From the NCBI GenBank assembly GCA_900539255.1, contig UQBJ01000006.1, positions 9,298 through 73,297 of the forward strand: a DNA stretch of 64,000 nucleotides, in the 5' to 3' direction. Source of the stretch: an uncultured Campylobacter sp. Its GTDB lineage: Bacteria > Campylobacterota > Campylobacteria > Campylobacterales > Campylobacteraceae. Below the pieces are notes generated by a model. That model saw only the letters and a program-made list of their open reading frames with translations. It ran no database searches and was not told the DNA's origin. Shown piece by piece: positions 8,557 to 16,415 of this stretch (position 1 is its first letter; every line of letters begins with the position of its first letter). Both the position numbers and the translations under genes were made by a program.

Positions 8557-10101
8557 TCAAAGTGCTAAAATGTATTTAAACGCCAAAAATGCGCCACTTG
8601 CCAAAAGTGCGGCAGCGGGCAAGGTGATAATCCACGCCAAGCCGATAGGCTTCATCATCGCCCATTTAGCGTTGTGGTTGTATAAACCTATGCCAAGCAC
8701 CGCGCCGATGAGTATGTGCGTGGAGCTGACAGGAATTCCAAACTGCGTTGCCAGCAAGATGATGATGCTTGCGCCAAGTTCTGCGCTAAAACCTGTTGTC
8801 GGGCGGATTTCGGCTAGCTTTGAGCCGACTGTGGCGATGACTTCTTTGCCCAAAAACCAAAGCCCAGCTACCAAAGACACGCCAAACATCAGCATTACGG
8901 CAAATGGCACGGGCGCGCTTGGGTTGATACCGCCGCTTTTAAAGACATCTAAAATCGCCGCAAAGGGTCCAAGCGCGTTAGCAATGTCGTTTGCGCCGTG
9001 CGAAAAGGCAAAACTTGAAGCGGTAAAGATTTGAAACCACGAGAAAATTCTGTCGATAGTTTTGTTCAGCTCACTCTTTCGCACTATGCTTACAACGGCG
9101 TAAGTAACGATATAAGCGAGTATGCCGACTATAAAAATAACCCATATACTTTGCGCCACACTCATAGTGCTAACCTTGCTAAGCCCCTTAAAAAAGAGCA
9201 TTGACGAGATGATGACAGCTCCAACCGCGCCCACAAGGGGTATGTGGCGTCTTGCCTCGCCAAAAAGGTCTAAATCCTTTTCTTTTTCTTTATACTCTTT
9301 CATTTTTTTCTTGTAAGCGCTTTTTTCTTTTTCTTCCTCATCATCTAAAACAATCGCGCTTAACTCTTTGATTTGCTCGCTTTGGGGCATTTGCTTAATG
9401 TTAGCAAAAAATTCTTCTTTGAATTTTTTTCTGTTTTGTTTGAGCTTTTTGATTTGGTCGTTTAGGGCTTGGGACGGGCTTAAAATCTTTTTGTGAATGT
9501 AAGAAAAAATGCAATAAGACGCCACGCCGCCCAAAAGTGGCGAAAGCACCCAGCTCAACGAAATCCTGCCGATTTCCGCCCAATTTACCATAGACAAAGC
9601 CTGCGAACCGCTGAAATTCAGCACGCCCATCGTTACGCTTGCGCCCACTATGCCGCCCACTATGCTGTGCGTTGTAGAGACGGGCAAGCCCTTTTTGGTA
9701 GCGATGAAAAGCCACACACCCGAGCTTAAAAGCGCTGAAAGCATTATGGCAACGAGCAACATAGGGTTAAATTCATCGGGAAAAACGACTATGCCGCTTC
9801 GTATGGTTTTAGTAACCTCTCCGCCCGCAAACACCGCACCGCTTAGCTCAAACACAGCGGCGATGACAAGGGCTTGCTTTATGGTAACGGTTTTTGCGCC
9901 CACGCTCGTGCCAAAGGAATTTGCCACATCGTTGCCGCCTATGTTAAACGCCATAAAAATGCCAAAAACACTCGCTAAAATAAAGAGTATCCAGTGGTTG
10001 TCTGGCACATAATAATAGCCCCAAATGTAAAAGCACACCGCCGAGATGGCAAAGATAAAAAACGCGATGGCATTGTCCCTAAACAACGAAGTTTTAAGCA
10101 T
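8557..10101 (-). CDS. pit: inorganic phosphate transporter, PiT family
   Basis: PiT proteins are low-affinity phosphate symporters. This 514-residue membrane protein carries the two inverted family signatures, GGNDVANSFG in the N-terminal half and HGANDIANALGP in the C-terminal half. About ten membrane helices flank a long charged cytoplasmic loop (about residues 205-290, K/E rich). Length equals that of C. jejuni Pit. A minus-strand extended -10 (TGCTACAAT, 10122-10130) and an AAGGCGAG ribosome site precede the start. The 311 bp between lolA and this gene are AT-rich and hold no ORF I would support. Confidence 0.93.
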   Translation of the reverse strand: MLKTSLFRDNAIAFFIFAISAVCFYIWGYYYVPDNHWILFILASVFGIFMAFNIGGNDVANSFGTSVGAKTVTIKQALVIAAVFELSGAVFAGGEVTKTIRSGIVVFPDEFNPMLLVAIMLSALLSSGVWLFIATKKGLPVSTTHSIVGGIVGASVTMGVLNFSGSQALSMVNWAEIGRISLSWVLSPLLGGVASYCIFSYIHKKILSPSQALNDQIKKLKQNRKKFKEEFFANIKQMPQSEQIKELSAIVLDDEEEKEKSAYKKKMKEYKEKEKDLDLFGEARRHIPLVGAVGAVIISSMLFFKGLSKVSTMSVAQSIWVIFIVGILAYIVTYAVVSIVRKSELNKTIDRIFSWFQIFTASSFAFSHGANDIANALGPFAAILDVFKSGGINPSAPVPFAVMLMFGVSLVAGLWFLGKEVIATVGSKLAEIRPTTGFSAELGASIIILLATQFGIPVSSTHILIGAVLGIGLYNHNAKWAMMKPIGLAWIITLPAAALLASGAFLAFKYILAL

Positions 10102-10251
10102 AACTCGCCTTTGTAATTTTTTGGGTATTGTAGCACTTTTTTTGTAAATTTAATCTAAATTTTAAGTAAAATTTACAAAAAAAGCAACAAATTTGCCACT
10201 GCCCTTAAATTTTACTCATCTTTTAAGATTTTGTGAGTGAAAATTAAGCAT

Positions 10252-10275
10252 TTTAAGCCTTTTTGAAGGCTTAAA
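10252..10275 (-). terminator. hairpin downstream of lptD
   Basis: A perfect 10-bp inverted repeat (TTTAAGCCTT/AAGGCTTAAA) with a 4-nt loop lies about 100 bp beyond the lptD stop. The T-run after it is poor, so termination is plausible but not certain. Confidence 0.45.
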
Positions 10276-10376
10276 TTCACTCTTTATCAAGGGCAAAACT
10301 TGCAAGCACCAAAGGCGCATTTATGGCTTGAATTTTGCTATAAATTTGCAAATTTGCAAGCCTTGTAAATTTCTTT

Positions 10377-12548
10377 TTAGTTTGTGCTGCTACCGCCGCT
10401 TGCTCCGCTTGATGAGCTAGAAGTGCTTACTTTTGTGCTGCTTGTGCCATATCCGCTACCCACAGCGCTTGTGTTTTCGCGCAAGGACAAGTCATAGCGC
10501 ACGCCGCCCACAGGGTAAAAGTTAAAGCTAAAATACACGCCGTTTTTGCGTTTAGCGCTGATACCAGCACTTGTGAGCTGCGGGTCGGTGCGTTCTTTGT
10601 AGATGAGCGAGTAGTTCCAGCATTTGCGTTGATAAGTGTAGCCCACTTCCCAAGCGTTTAAATGCGCTCTTTGCGTGTCAAACCACGCTCCTGCGATGAA
10701 TTTGTAGTTTATGTTGTAGGTATAATCAGCACTCGCCCCGATGAAGCTGTGCTTTTCAAGCGTGTTTAAGTCTTGTTTGATGAATTCGTTAAAGTCGTAT
10801 TTGTAGGCGTGCGAAAAGTTGAAGTTAAACTTTCGCAAAGCGATTTCAAGGCTGCTTATGCTTTTAGTCCATCTTTGCTGCTCTTTGGAGTAGGTGCTTT
10901 CGTTGCTTAAAGCGACATTTGGGGTAAAAAAGTATTGCGCTAAATGTTTAAGCTGGCTAAATTTCATCGTTTGCGTGTCATAGGCTACATTTACACGCTG
11001 TTTGAATTTTTTTTCGCCCTTGTCGTTGTAGAAAAACTGCACGGCTTTGACGCTCAAACTCTCTTCTTCTTCGTCAAAATTTAAGAAATTTTGCGTTATC
11101 TCGCCCTTGCTAACGCCGTCCATTAGGTAGTTTGCGCTAAAATGAATGGTGTGATAAAAGCTATCATAAGGCTTGGCAAGCTCGGTGTAAAGCGTGAATT
11201 CGTGGTAGTTGCGGAGCAAATGCTCGCTTTTTATAGCGTGGCGCGTGTAGCCGACAAAAGAGCCATAGAGCTTTTCGCTGAATTTAAACTGCAAAAAATC
11301 ATCAAAAAGCTCCAAGTGAAAATTCAGCGGTAGATTGAAATTTGCGACATTTGCACCCACGCCCACTTCGCGCGTGTAGCGGTTGAAAGTCGCATCAAAA
11401 GAATACTGAATGTAATTGCGCAAAACTCCGCTCAAAAAGCGGTGATACTGCACGCTTGGCAGCTCTTGGAGTGTGTCTTTGTTGTTGAGCTTTGCCGTGT
11501 CTATGTAGTATTTGGCGTATGTGGCTAGGTAGTTGTTTTCATTAGCGATAAAATAGCTAAATTCAGAAGTAACAAGCGAAGTCAAATCCCTAAAATTTCG
11601 CGCTTCTAAATTCAAATAATCCACATCATTTAAGTAAATGCCATCTATCCAAACGCCTTCTTGTATATGCTCTCCCAAATCAAACAGGCTTTTAAAAAGG
11701 CTCTGGCGCGTGTAGCGCAGCTCTATGCCTTTATGGAGCTGGTTTTTAAGCCCTTCTCTCTCATAATAATCCGCCCGTTCTCTAAAAATACCGCCGTTTA
11801 AAGCCCCGCTAGAATGCGGCGAGTCCATAAAACGCAGCGTTGCGTAGCCGCCTATACCGCGATTTGCCCGAATTTGCTGGCGATACTCTAAATCCCACTC
11901 ATCATAAAAGGCTAAAAATAAGGGCTGATTGTAGTAAAAGCCGTCATCGCGATTGAATTCAAACTCGGGGATTAAAAGCCCGCTTTTGCGCGAAGTATCA
12001 AGGCTAAAACCAAGATAAGGCACATAAAAAACAGGCGCGTCTTTAACATAAAGCCTTGCGTTGTAAAGGTGCAAATAGTTGTTCGTCCTGTCAAGCTCGC
12101 CTGTGGAAAAGCGGATTTTCCAGTCAGGATTATGCACATTGCAGCTTGAAACGGTGGAGTCTTTGCTGAGAAAAAGCGTGGAATTTAAGTCGCTTTGCCC
12201 ACTTTGAAACCACACTTCCATTTTGTTGTCAGCAAAAAAAAAGTCCTTAAAACTCGCTCTATCGCCGTCTAAATTTACCTTTGCGTAGCAAGAGTTAAAA
12301 CGCTCGTTTTGATTGCGCAGCACGCTCACTTCGCCAAAAAGCTCGACATCGCGGCTTGTTTCGTTAAATTCAGCCCTATCAGCACTGATGAGATAGTTGT
12401 TAGAAAAGATTAAAACGCTTGAATTTGCTTCAACCAGCTCGCCGTTTTTTTGCAAATCATTTGCGTAAAAATCCACTTGCTCGGCGTTTAAAAAGCCCAA
12501 AAGCGCGCTTAAAAAAAGCAAAATTCGAGTGAGCGTAAATTTATGCAA
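10377..12548 (-). CDS. lptD: LPS/LOS assembly outer membrane protein LptD
   Basis: LptD is the barrel that inserts lipooligosaccharide into the outer leaflet. The 723-residue protein has a signal peptide (ending GFLNA near residue 22), an N-terminal OstA/LptA-like domain (about 25-180, VDFYANDLQKNGELVEANSSV) and a C-terminal barrel rich in aromatic beta strands. Length fits epsilonproteobacterial LptD. Odd point: the last about 25 residues are a Ser/Gly/Thr-rich tail, so the protein does not end on the usual aromatic beta-strand. The start overlaps the RDD gene by 8 bp, implying coupling. Confidence 0.9.
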   Translation of the reverse strand: MHKFTLTRILLFLSALLGFLNAEQVDFYANDLQKNGELVEANSSVLIFSNNYLISADRAEFNETSRDVELFGEVSVLRNQNERFNSCYAKVNLDGDRASFKDFFFADNKMEVWFQSGQSDLNSTLFLSKDSTVSSCNVHNPDWKIRFSTGELDRTNNYLHLYNARLYVKDAPVFYVPYLGFSLDTSRKSGLLIPEFEFNRDDGFYYNQPLFLAFYDEWDLEYRQQIRANRGIGGYATLRFMDSPHSSGALNGGIFRERADYYEREGLKNQLHKGIELRYTRQSLFKSLFDLGEHIQEGVWIDGIYLNDVDYLNLEARNFRDLTSLVTSEFSYFIANENNYLATYAKYYIDTAKLNNKDTLQELPSVQYHRFLSGVLRNYIQYSFDATFNRYTREVGVGANVANFNLPLNFHLELFDDFLQFKFSEKLYGSFVGYTRHAIKSEHLLRNYHEFTLYTELAKPYDSFYHTIHFSANYLMDGVSKGEITQNFLNFDEEEESLSVKAVQFFYNDKGEKKFKQRVNVAYDTQTMKFSQLKHLAQYFFTPNVALSNESTYSKEQQRWTKSISSLEIALRKFNFNFSHAYKYDFNEFIKQDLNTLEKHSFIGASADYTYNINYKFIAGAWFDTQRAHLNAWEVGYTYQRKCWNYSLIYKERTDPQLTSAGISAKRKNGVYFSFNFYPVGGVRYDLSLRENTSAVGSGYGTSSTKVSTSSSSSGASGGSSTN

Positions 12549-12990
12549 GTTCTATCACCAAGGTTTTAGCAGCGTAATCTTCCCACGCTTTTCGCAAGTC
12601 ATTTCCCAAAGCCCACACAAAGCCAAGCGCGAAAGCTCCATCGCTCAAACGCTTCACGCCCGCTCTAATGGCACTTTGCGTGATATTTGGCTTGTATAGG
12701 CTGTTCTCATCGACAATGCTGATTTTGCACGCCATTTTTCCAAGCGTTGCGCCGTAAAGAAATGTAAAAACAAAGTCATAAGCAAACTGCAAGAGTAAAA
12801 TTCCGCCCAAAAAGTTAGCCATTAGCATTTGGATTTGCGTTATGTCATCAAAACCCACCAACTCATCGGCAAAGATAAGCAAGATGATGGCTGAGATGAT
12901 GAGATTGTCGATAATGTAAGCCAGCACGCGTTTAGGAAAGCTCGCAAGGCGGATATTTTCGCGCTCTAATTTTTTTAGTGTTTCGTTCAT
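12541..12990 (-). CDS. RDD family membrane protein
   Basis: The 149-residue protein fits the RDD domain (Arg-Asp-Asp family): FPKRVLAYIIDNLIISAIIL at the start, then TLGKMACKISIVDE. It has about three membrane helices. Function of RDD proteins is not settled; some act in ion or proton exchange. It sits between purD and lptD, overlapping lptD by 8 nt. The same purD-RDD-lptD order exists in C. jejuni as I remember it. Confidence 0.8.
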   Translation of the reverse strand: MNETLKKLERENIRLASFPKRVLAYIIDNLIISAIILLIFADELVGFDDITQIQMLMANFLGGILLLQFAYDFVFTFLYGATLGKMACKISIVDENSLYKPNITQSAIRAGVKRLSDGAFALGFVWALGNDLRKAWEDYAAKTLVIELA

Positions 12991-13265
12991 CGATAAGCCT
13001 TAAAATGTGAATTTGTGAATTTATAAGCGAAATTAAGCAAAAATGTGGCTGAATTTGCAAAAATTTGCGTGAAATTTGCGTTGAAATTCACGCTAAAATT
13101 TGCGCTGAAAGGGCGTTTTGCCCCAAATTTTACAAGGCAAAATGCCTTTGCGTGGCTTTTGCGTGAAAAAAGGCAAAATGCGGGCGCGCTTTGAGCTTTT
13201 TTAAAATTCCACGCCCAAGCACGCAAGGCAAAAAAGAACCAAAAAAACAAGCCATTTTTTTTCAT
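12987..13265 (-). CDS. possible 92-aa ORF coupled to purD and RDD gene
   Basis: An ORF beginning MKKNGLFFWFFFALRAWAW starts at an ATG overlapping the purD stop and ends at a TGA overlapping the RDD start, both as ATGA. That double overlap is what a translationally coupled gene would show. Against it, the C-terminal half is a Phe/Asn/Ala-rich run that looks like translation of the AT-rich intergenic words common in this genome, and no family is recognisable. I list it with low confidence. Confidence 0.2.
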   Translation of the reverse strand: MKKNGLFFWFFFALRAWAWNFKKAQSAPAFCLFSRKSHAKAFCLVKFGAKRPFSANFSVNFNANFTQIFANSATFLLNFAYKFTNSHFKAYR

Positions 13266-14512
13266 TTTAAAGCCTGATACGCAATGTCTGTGCGGTTTTG
13301 CTTGCCTGCAAATTTCACATTTTCGCAAAGTTTATAAGCATTTTGCTGTGCGCTTTTTAAAGTCGCTCCAAGCCCCACGCACACAAGCACTCGTCCGCCT
13401 GTGGCGTAGAGTTTGCCATTTTCCGCGCTCACGCCAGCAAAGGACAAATGCGTATTTTGCGGCACTTCGCCAAGTGAAATTTCAGCCTTTGGCGAACCTT
13501 TGTAAGGGTAGTTTTCACTTGCGCAAACCACGCCCACAGCAAATTCTTGCAAAAGCTGAATTTCAACTTGTGCAAGCCTTTGTTTCGTGCAAGCAAGCAG
13601 AATTTCGAGCGGATTTTTGATGAGTGGCATCAGCACTTCGCATTCTGGGTCGCCAAAGCGCACATTAAACTCTAAAACATAAGGCACGCCGCGCACTATC
13701 ATCAGCCCTGCGAACAAAACGCCCTTAAATTCGTTGTTTTCAGCGCGCATTCCCGCCAAAGTGGGTGCGATAATGTCCTTTTTAATGCTTTCTAAAAGTT
13801 CTTTGCTTGCAAGCGGGCTTGGAGCGTAAGCGCCCATTCCGCCTGTGTTTGGTCCCTTGTCCTTGTCTTTAAGTTTCTTGTGGTCCTGTGCGGCGGGCAA
13901 AAGCACGAAATCCTTGCCATCGCAAAGGGCGAAAATGCTTAACTCAAAGCCGTCTAAAAACTCTTCAATCACCACGCGCTTGCCCGCTTCGCCAAAACTT
14001 GCCCCGCTTAACATATCTTTTGCGGCATTTATGGCTTCATCAACGCTTTGAGCGATGATGACGCCTTTGCCAGCGCAAAGTCCATCAGCCTTAACAACTA
14101 TGGGAGCATTTAATGAGCGGATAAAATCACTTGCAACGCCTAAATCATCGGTGTTTAAAAATTTCGCTGTTTTTATGTGGTGTCTTTGCAAAAATTCTTT
14201 CATAAAGGCTTTCGAGCTTTCAAGCTGTGCGGCGGCTTTTGTAGGTCCAAATATAGCTAAATTCGCCTTTTCAAAGCTATCGACAACCCCACGAGCCAAA
14301 AAATCCTCACTTCCTACTATACACAAGTCGATTTTTTCAGCCTTTGCAAAGGCTGTCAGCTCGCTAATGTCCGTTAAATTTACATTTGTGCCAAGTTTGC
14401 TTGTCGCTCCATTGCCCGGGGCGAAAAAAAACTCAGCCCTATCATCTTCGCGCCCTATCGCCAAAGCTATGGAAAACTCACGCGCCCCGCTACCTAAAAT
14501 CAAAATTTTCAT
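13262..14512 (-). CDS. purD: phosphoribosylamine--glycine ligase (GARS)
   Basis: PurD is the second enzyme of de novo purine synthesis and joins glycine to phosphoribosylamine using ATP. The 416-residue protein has the N-terminal GSGARE loop, the ATP-grasp core (KADGLCAGKGVIIA; GGMGAYAPSP) and the metal-binding FNVRFGDPE motif. I start at the ATG preceded by GGAG with 9 nt spacing; the ATG five codons upstream would place that ribosome site inside the gene. The gene lies downstream of the 6S RNA. Confidence 0.95.
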   Translation of the reverse strand: MKILILGSGAREFSIALAIGREDDRAEFFFAPGNGATSKLGTNVNLTDISELTAFAKAEKIDLCIVGSEDFLARGVVDSFEKANLAIFGPTKAAAQLESSKAFMKEFLQRHHIKTAKFLNTDDLGVASDFIRSLNAPIVVKADGLCAGKGVIIAQSVDEAINAAKDMLSGASFGEAGKRVVIEEFLDGFELSIFALCDGKDFVLLPAAQDHKKLKDKDKGPNTGGMGAYAPSPLASKELLESIKKDIIAPTLAGMRAENNEFKGVLFAGLMIVRGVPYVLEFNVRFGDPECEVLMPLIKNPLEILLACTKQRLAQVEIQLLQEFAVGVVCASENYPYKGSPKAEISLGEVPQNTHLSFAGVSAENGKLYATGGRVLVCVGLGATLKSAQQNAYKLCENVKFAGKQNRTDIAYQALK

Positions 14513-14631
14513 TGAAATTTGCTCCAAAATGATGAATTTTTAGCGTTTAGGCTAAATTTGCAAGCTGAGTTTAAGCCCTTTTCGCTTAAATTCAGCCAAA
14601 AGCTAAATTTACTCCAAATCGCCAAAAAGCC

Positions 14632-14814
14632 CAAATGGTCGTGAGTGCGTATTTGACCCCAAAAAGTCAAAGATACCGCTAGGCTGTCCTTAAAGGCTGC
14701 AAGTTCTCGCCTTTTGCAAGACTCAAACGACCCCACAGACACGGTGTAACAGCACAAATCGCAGTAAAAAGTAATGTGTTGGACCAAGAAACACTTGTAT
14801 CGAGCCACTCAGGC
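14632..14814 (-). ncRNA. ssrS: 6S RNA
   Basis: The stretch upstream of purD has no credible ORF but has a strong minus-strand extended -10 (TGCTATAAT) directly before it. The predicted transcript begins near 14814 with GCCTGAGTGG and ends near 14632; TGAGTG at the 5' end pairs with CACTCA near the 3' end to form a closing stem. Inside are a hairpin TTTGAC/GTCAAA and a hairpin AAAGGC/GCCTTT. 6S RNA binds the sigma70 RNA polymerase holoenzyme in stationary phase. In Campylobacter relatives 6S RNA is found upstream of purD (from memory), which matches. Ends are estimates (within about 10 nt). Confidence 0.72.
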
Positions 14815-14821
14815 AAAGGGC

Positions 14822-14830
14822 ATTATAGCA
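14822..14830 (-). promoter_or_regulatory. 6S RNA promoter, extended -10
   Basis: Minus-strand TGCTATAAT, the optimal Campylobacter sigma70 extended -10, lies 7-8 nt before the predicted 5' end of the 6S RNA. No -35 hexamer is evident, which is usual for the genus. Confidence 0.75.
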
Positions 14831-14849
14831 TTTTATCTTTAATGCTTGC

Positions 14850-16277
14850 TTAAATCACCTTAAATTTCGCCTTATCGTATCTGTCAAGGTTTTTGCCCTT
14901 TAAGATAATGTCCGCTGGGCTTTCCCAAGCGGTGTTTTGGTCGATATAAACTAAATCAAAGCTCTCATCTCTCATCATCTGCTGAAAATTTGTCTCTTTT
15001 GTGGCTGATTTTACCAAATAATACTCGCCCATTTCAAAGATTTTTATCTTTAAATCGATGATGAGTTCGGCGTCCGTGCTTACGATGAGAAATTTTTTGC
15101 GGTGTTGTTTGATGATATTTGACACATAAGAGTTGAGCCTTTGGTCATTTTCGTTGAGCTGATACTTGTCTAAACGGCTTAAATACAGCTCTGCAAAGCT
15201 TATCGTGCAAAAAGAGTTGCAAATGTTTTCCTTGCTAAAATACGAATTTTTAAGCCCCGCTGAACCAAGTGCTGCGGTGTAAATTTTCATATCCATCAAA
15301 GTCGCGCACACATCAAGGCTGGCGATTATCTTTTGAAAAAGCCGCTCGCGCATTAGTTTAAAGGCTCGCTCAAAGGTTTCAAGGTGTTGGTTGTAAAAAT
15401 CCACTCTCGCCTTTTCAAGCCGCTCGATATTTGCTTGAAACTGCACGGCTTCTTCGTTGAGTTTAATGATTTTATCTTGTCTGGCTTGAATTTTTTCTTT
15501 ATCAGGGCGGGGTTTTTGCTGCTCGAAATTTACCTCCATTCTTGCGCTTCTTGCTTGAAGCTGGGCGCTTTTAAGCCTATTTTTTTGCGTGTCTATGGCG
15601 GTGGCTAGGGCTTGGTAATACACTTGTTCGGACAAAAACATTTCGTTGAAAATGCGCGTTATGTTGATATTTTTTTGCCTATCTTTCATATCGTTATATG
15701 AGGCTTCAAGCCTTGTTGTCGTGTTTCTAATCTCGGAAAATTCGCTTTGATTGAGCGAAGTCTCCATATAAAAGAGCGTGTCAAGGGCTTTGAGAATGAA
15801 TTTTTTGCAAACAAAATAATTTAAAATGAGCGGTGGCTTTTTTTCAAGCGCGTCCATACTATTTTTCAGGCTATCCACAGCGGTGATTTCGTGTTTGAAA
15901 TACTTTTGCACGGCTTGGGGAATCGTAGTGGCAAGGGGTATGTGGTCAAGCGTGTTAAAATCAGTCGTGCGGTAAATTTGGGTTACATACTCCGCACGCT
16001 TTGCCTGCACGACATTGTCAAGCTCATAATCACTCTCCGTGCGCCAAAAATCGTTTTCTGTAACAAAGTCGCCGTCTTTGAATTCTTGGAATTTCGATGG
16101 TTTGATGCTAGTAATGCGGTTTGTGGAGTCTGCGCTGAATTCGACAAAAATGCCTACGCTTGGAATGCTCTTTTTGTCGTGCCAGCTTTGAGAGTTGAAA
16201 TCAAAAAAGGTTTTTCTCAAATCCATAACCGTTCCACGCCCTGTGGAGTCGATATATACCATTATCTTGCCGTGCAT
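14850..16277 (-). CDS. cold-shock-like/receiver-like fusion protein, conserved Campylobacter hypothetical
   Basis: This 475-residue protein is not of known function. Its first about 65 residues (GKIMVYIDSTGRGTVMDL, then FFDFNSQSWHD...GIFVEFS) have the spacing of a cold-shock/OB domain. A central coiled coil spans about 230-320. The last about 80 residues (KKFLIVSTDAELIIDLK...FDLVYID) resemble a receiver domain lacking the obvious phosphoryl-acceptor context. The genomic position, between guaA and 6S RNA/purD, matches a C. jejuni gene (Cj1249, from memory). An AAAGG site and an extended -10 at 16343-16351 precede it. A nucleic-acid-binding regulatory role is inference. Confidence 0.6.
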   Translation of the reverse strand: MHGKIMVYIDSTGRGTVMDLRKTFFDFNSQSWHDKKSIPSVGIFVEFSADSTNRITSIKPSKFQEFKDGDFVTENDFWRTESDYELDNVVQAKRAEYVTQIYRTTDFNTLDHIPLATTIPQAVQKYFKHEITAVDSLKNSMDALEKKPPLILNYFVCKKFILKALDTLFYMETSLNQSEFSEIRNTTTRLEASYNDMKDRQKNINITRIFNEMFLSEQVYYQALATAIDTQKNRLKSAQLQARSARMEVNFEQQKPRPDKEKIQARQDKIIKLNEEAVQFQANIERLEKARVDFYNQHLETFERAFKLMRERLFQKIIASLDVCATLMDMKIYTAALGSAGLKNSYFSKENICNSFCTISFAELYLSRLDKYQLNENDQRLNSYVSNIIKQHRKKFLIVSTDAELIIDLKIKIFEMGEYYLVKSATKETNFQQMMRDESFDLVYIDQNTAWESPADIILKGKNLDRYDKAKFKVI

Positions 16278-16342
16278 TTCTAGCCTTTTGTCCTTTTTTC
16301 AAAAAAATTTCGTTCCCTGAAAAACTCAAAATTTTTCAAAGC

Positions 16343-16351
16343 ATTATAGCA
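16343..16351 (-). promoter_or_regulatory. extended -10 promoter of the cold-shock-like gene
   Basis: Minus-strand TGCTATAAT, identical to the 6S RNA promoter core, lies about 60 nt upstream of the start codon. Confidence 0.65.
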
Positions 16352-16415
16352 TTTTTTAATAATTAAGCTAAATTTTATGTAAATTTTTACCCAAAAAACT
16401 AAACAAAATGCACCA

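Noticed and set aside
14509..14808. 99-aa minus-strand ORF upstream of purD
   Set aside because: It coincides with the predicted 6S RNA and overlaps its closing stem, and has no family resemblance or ribosome site.
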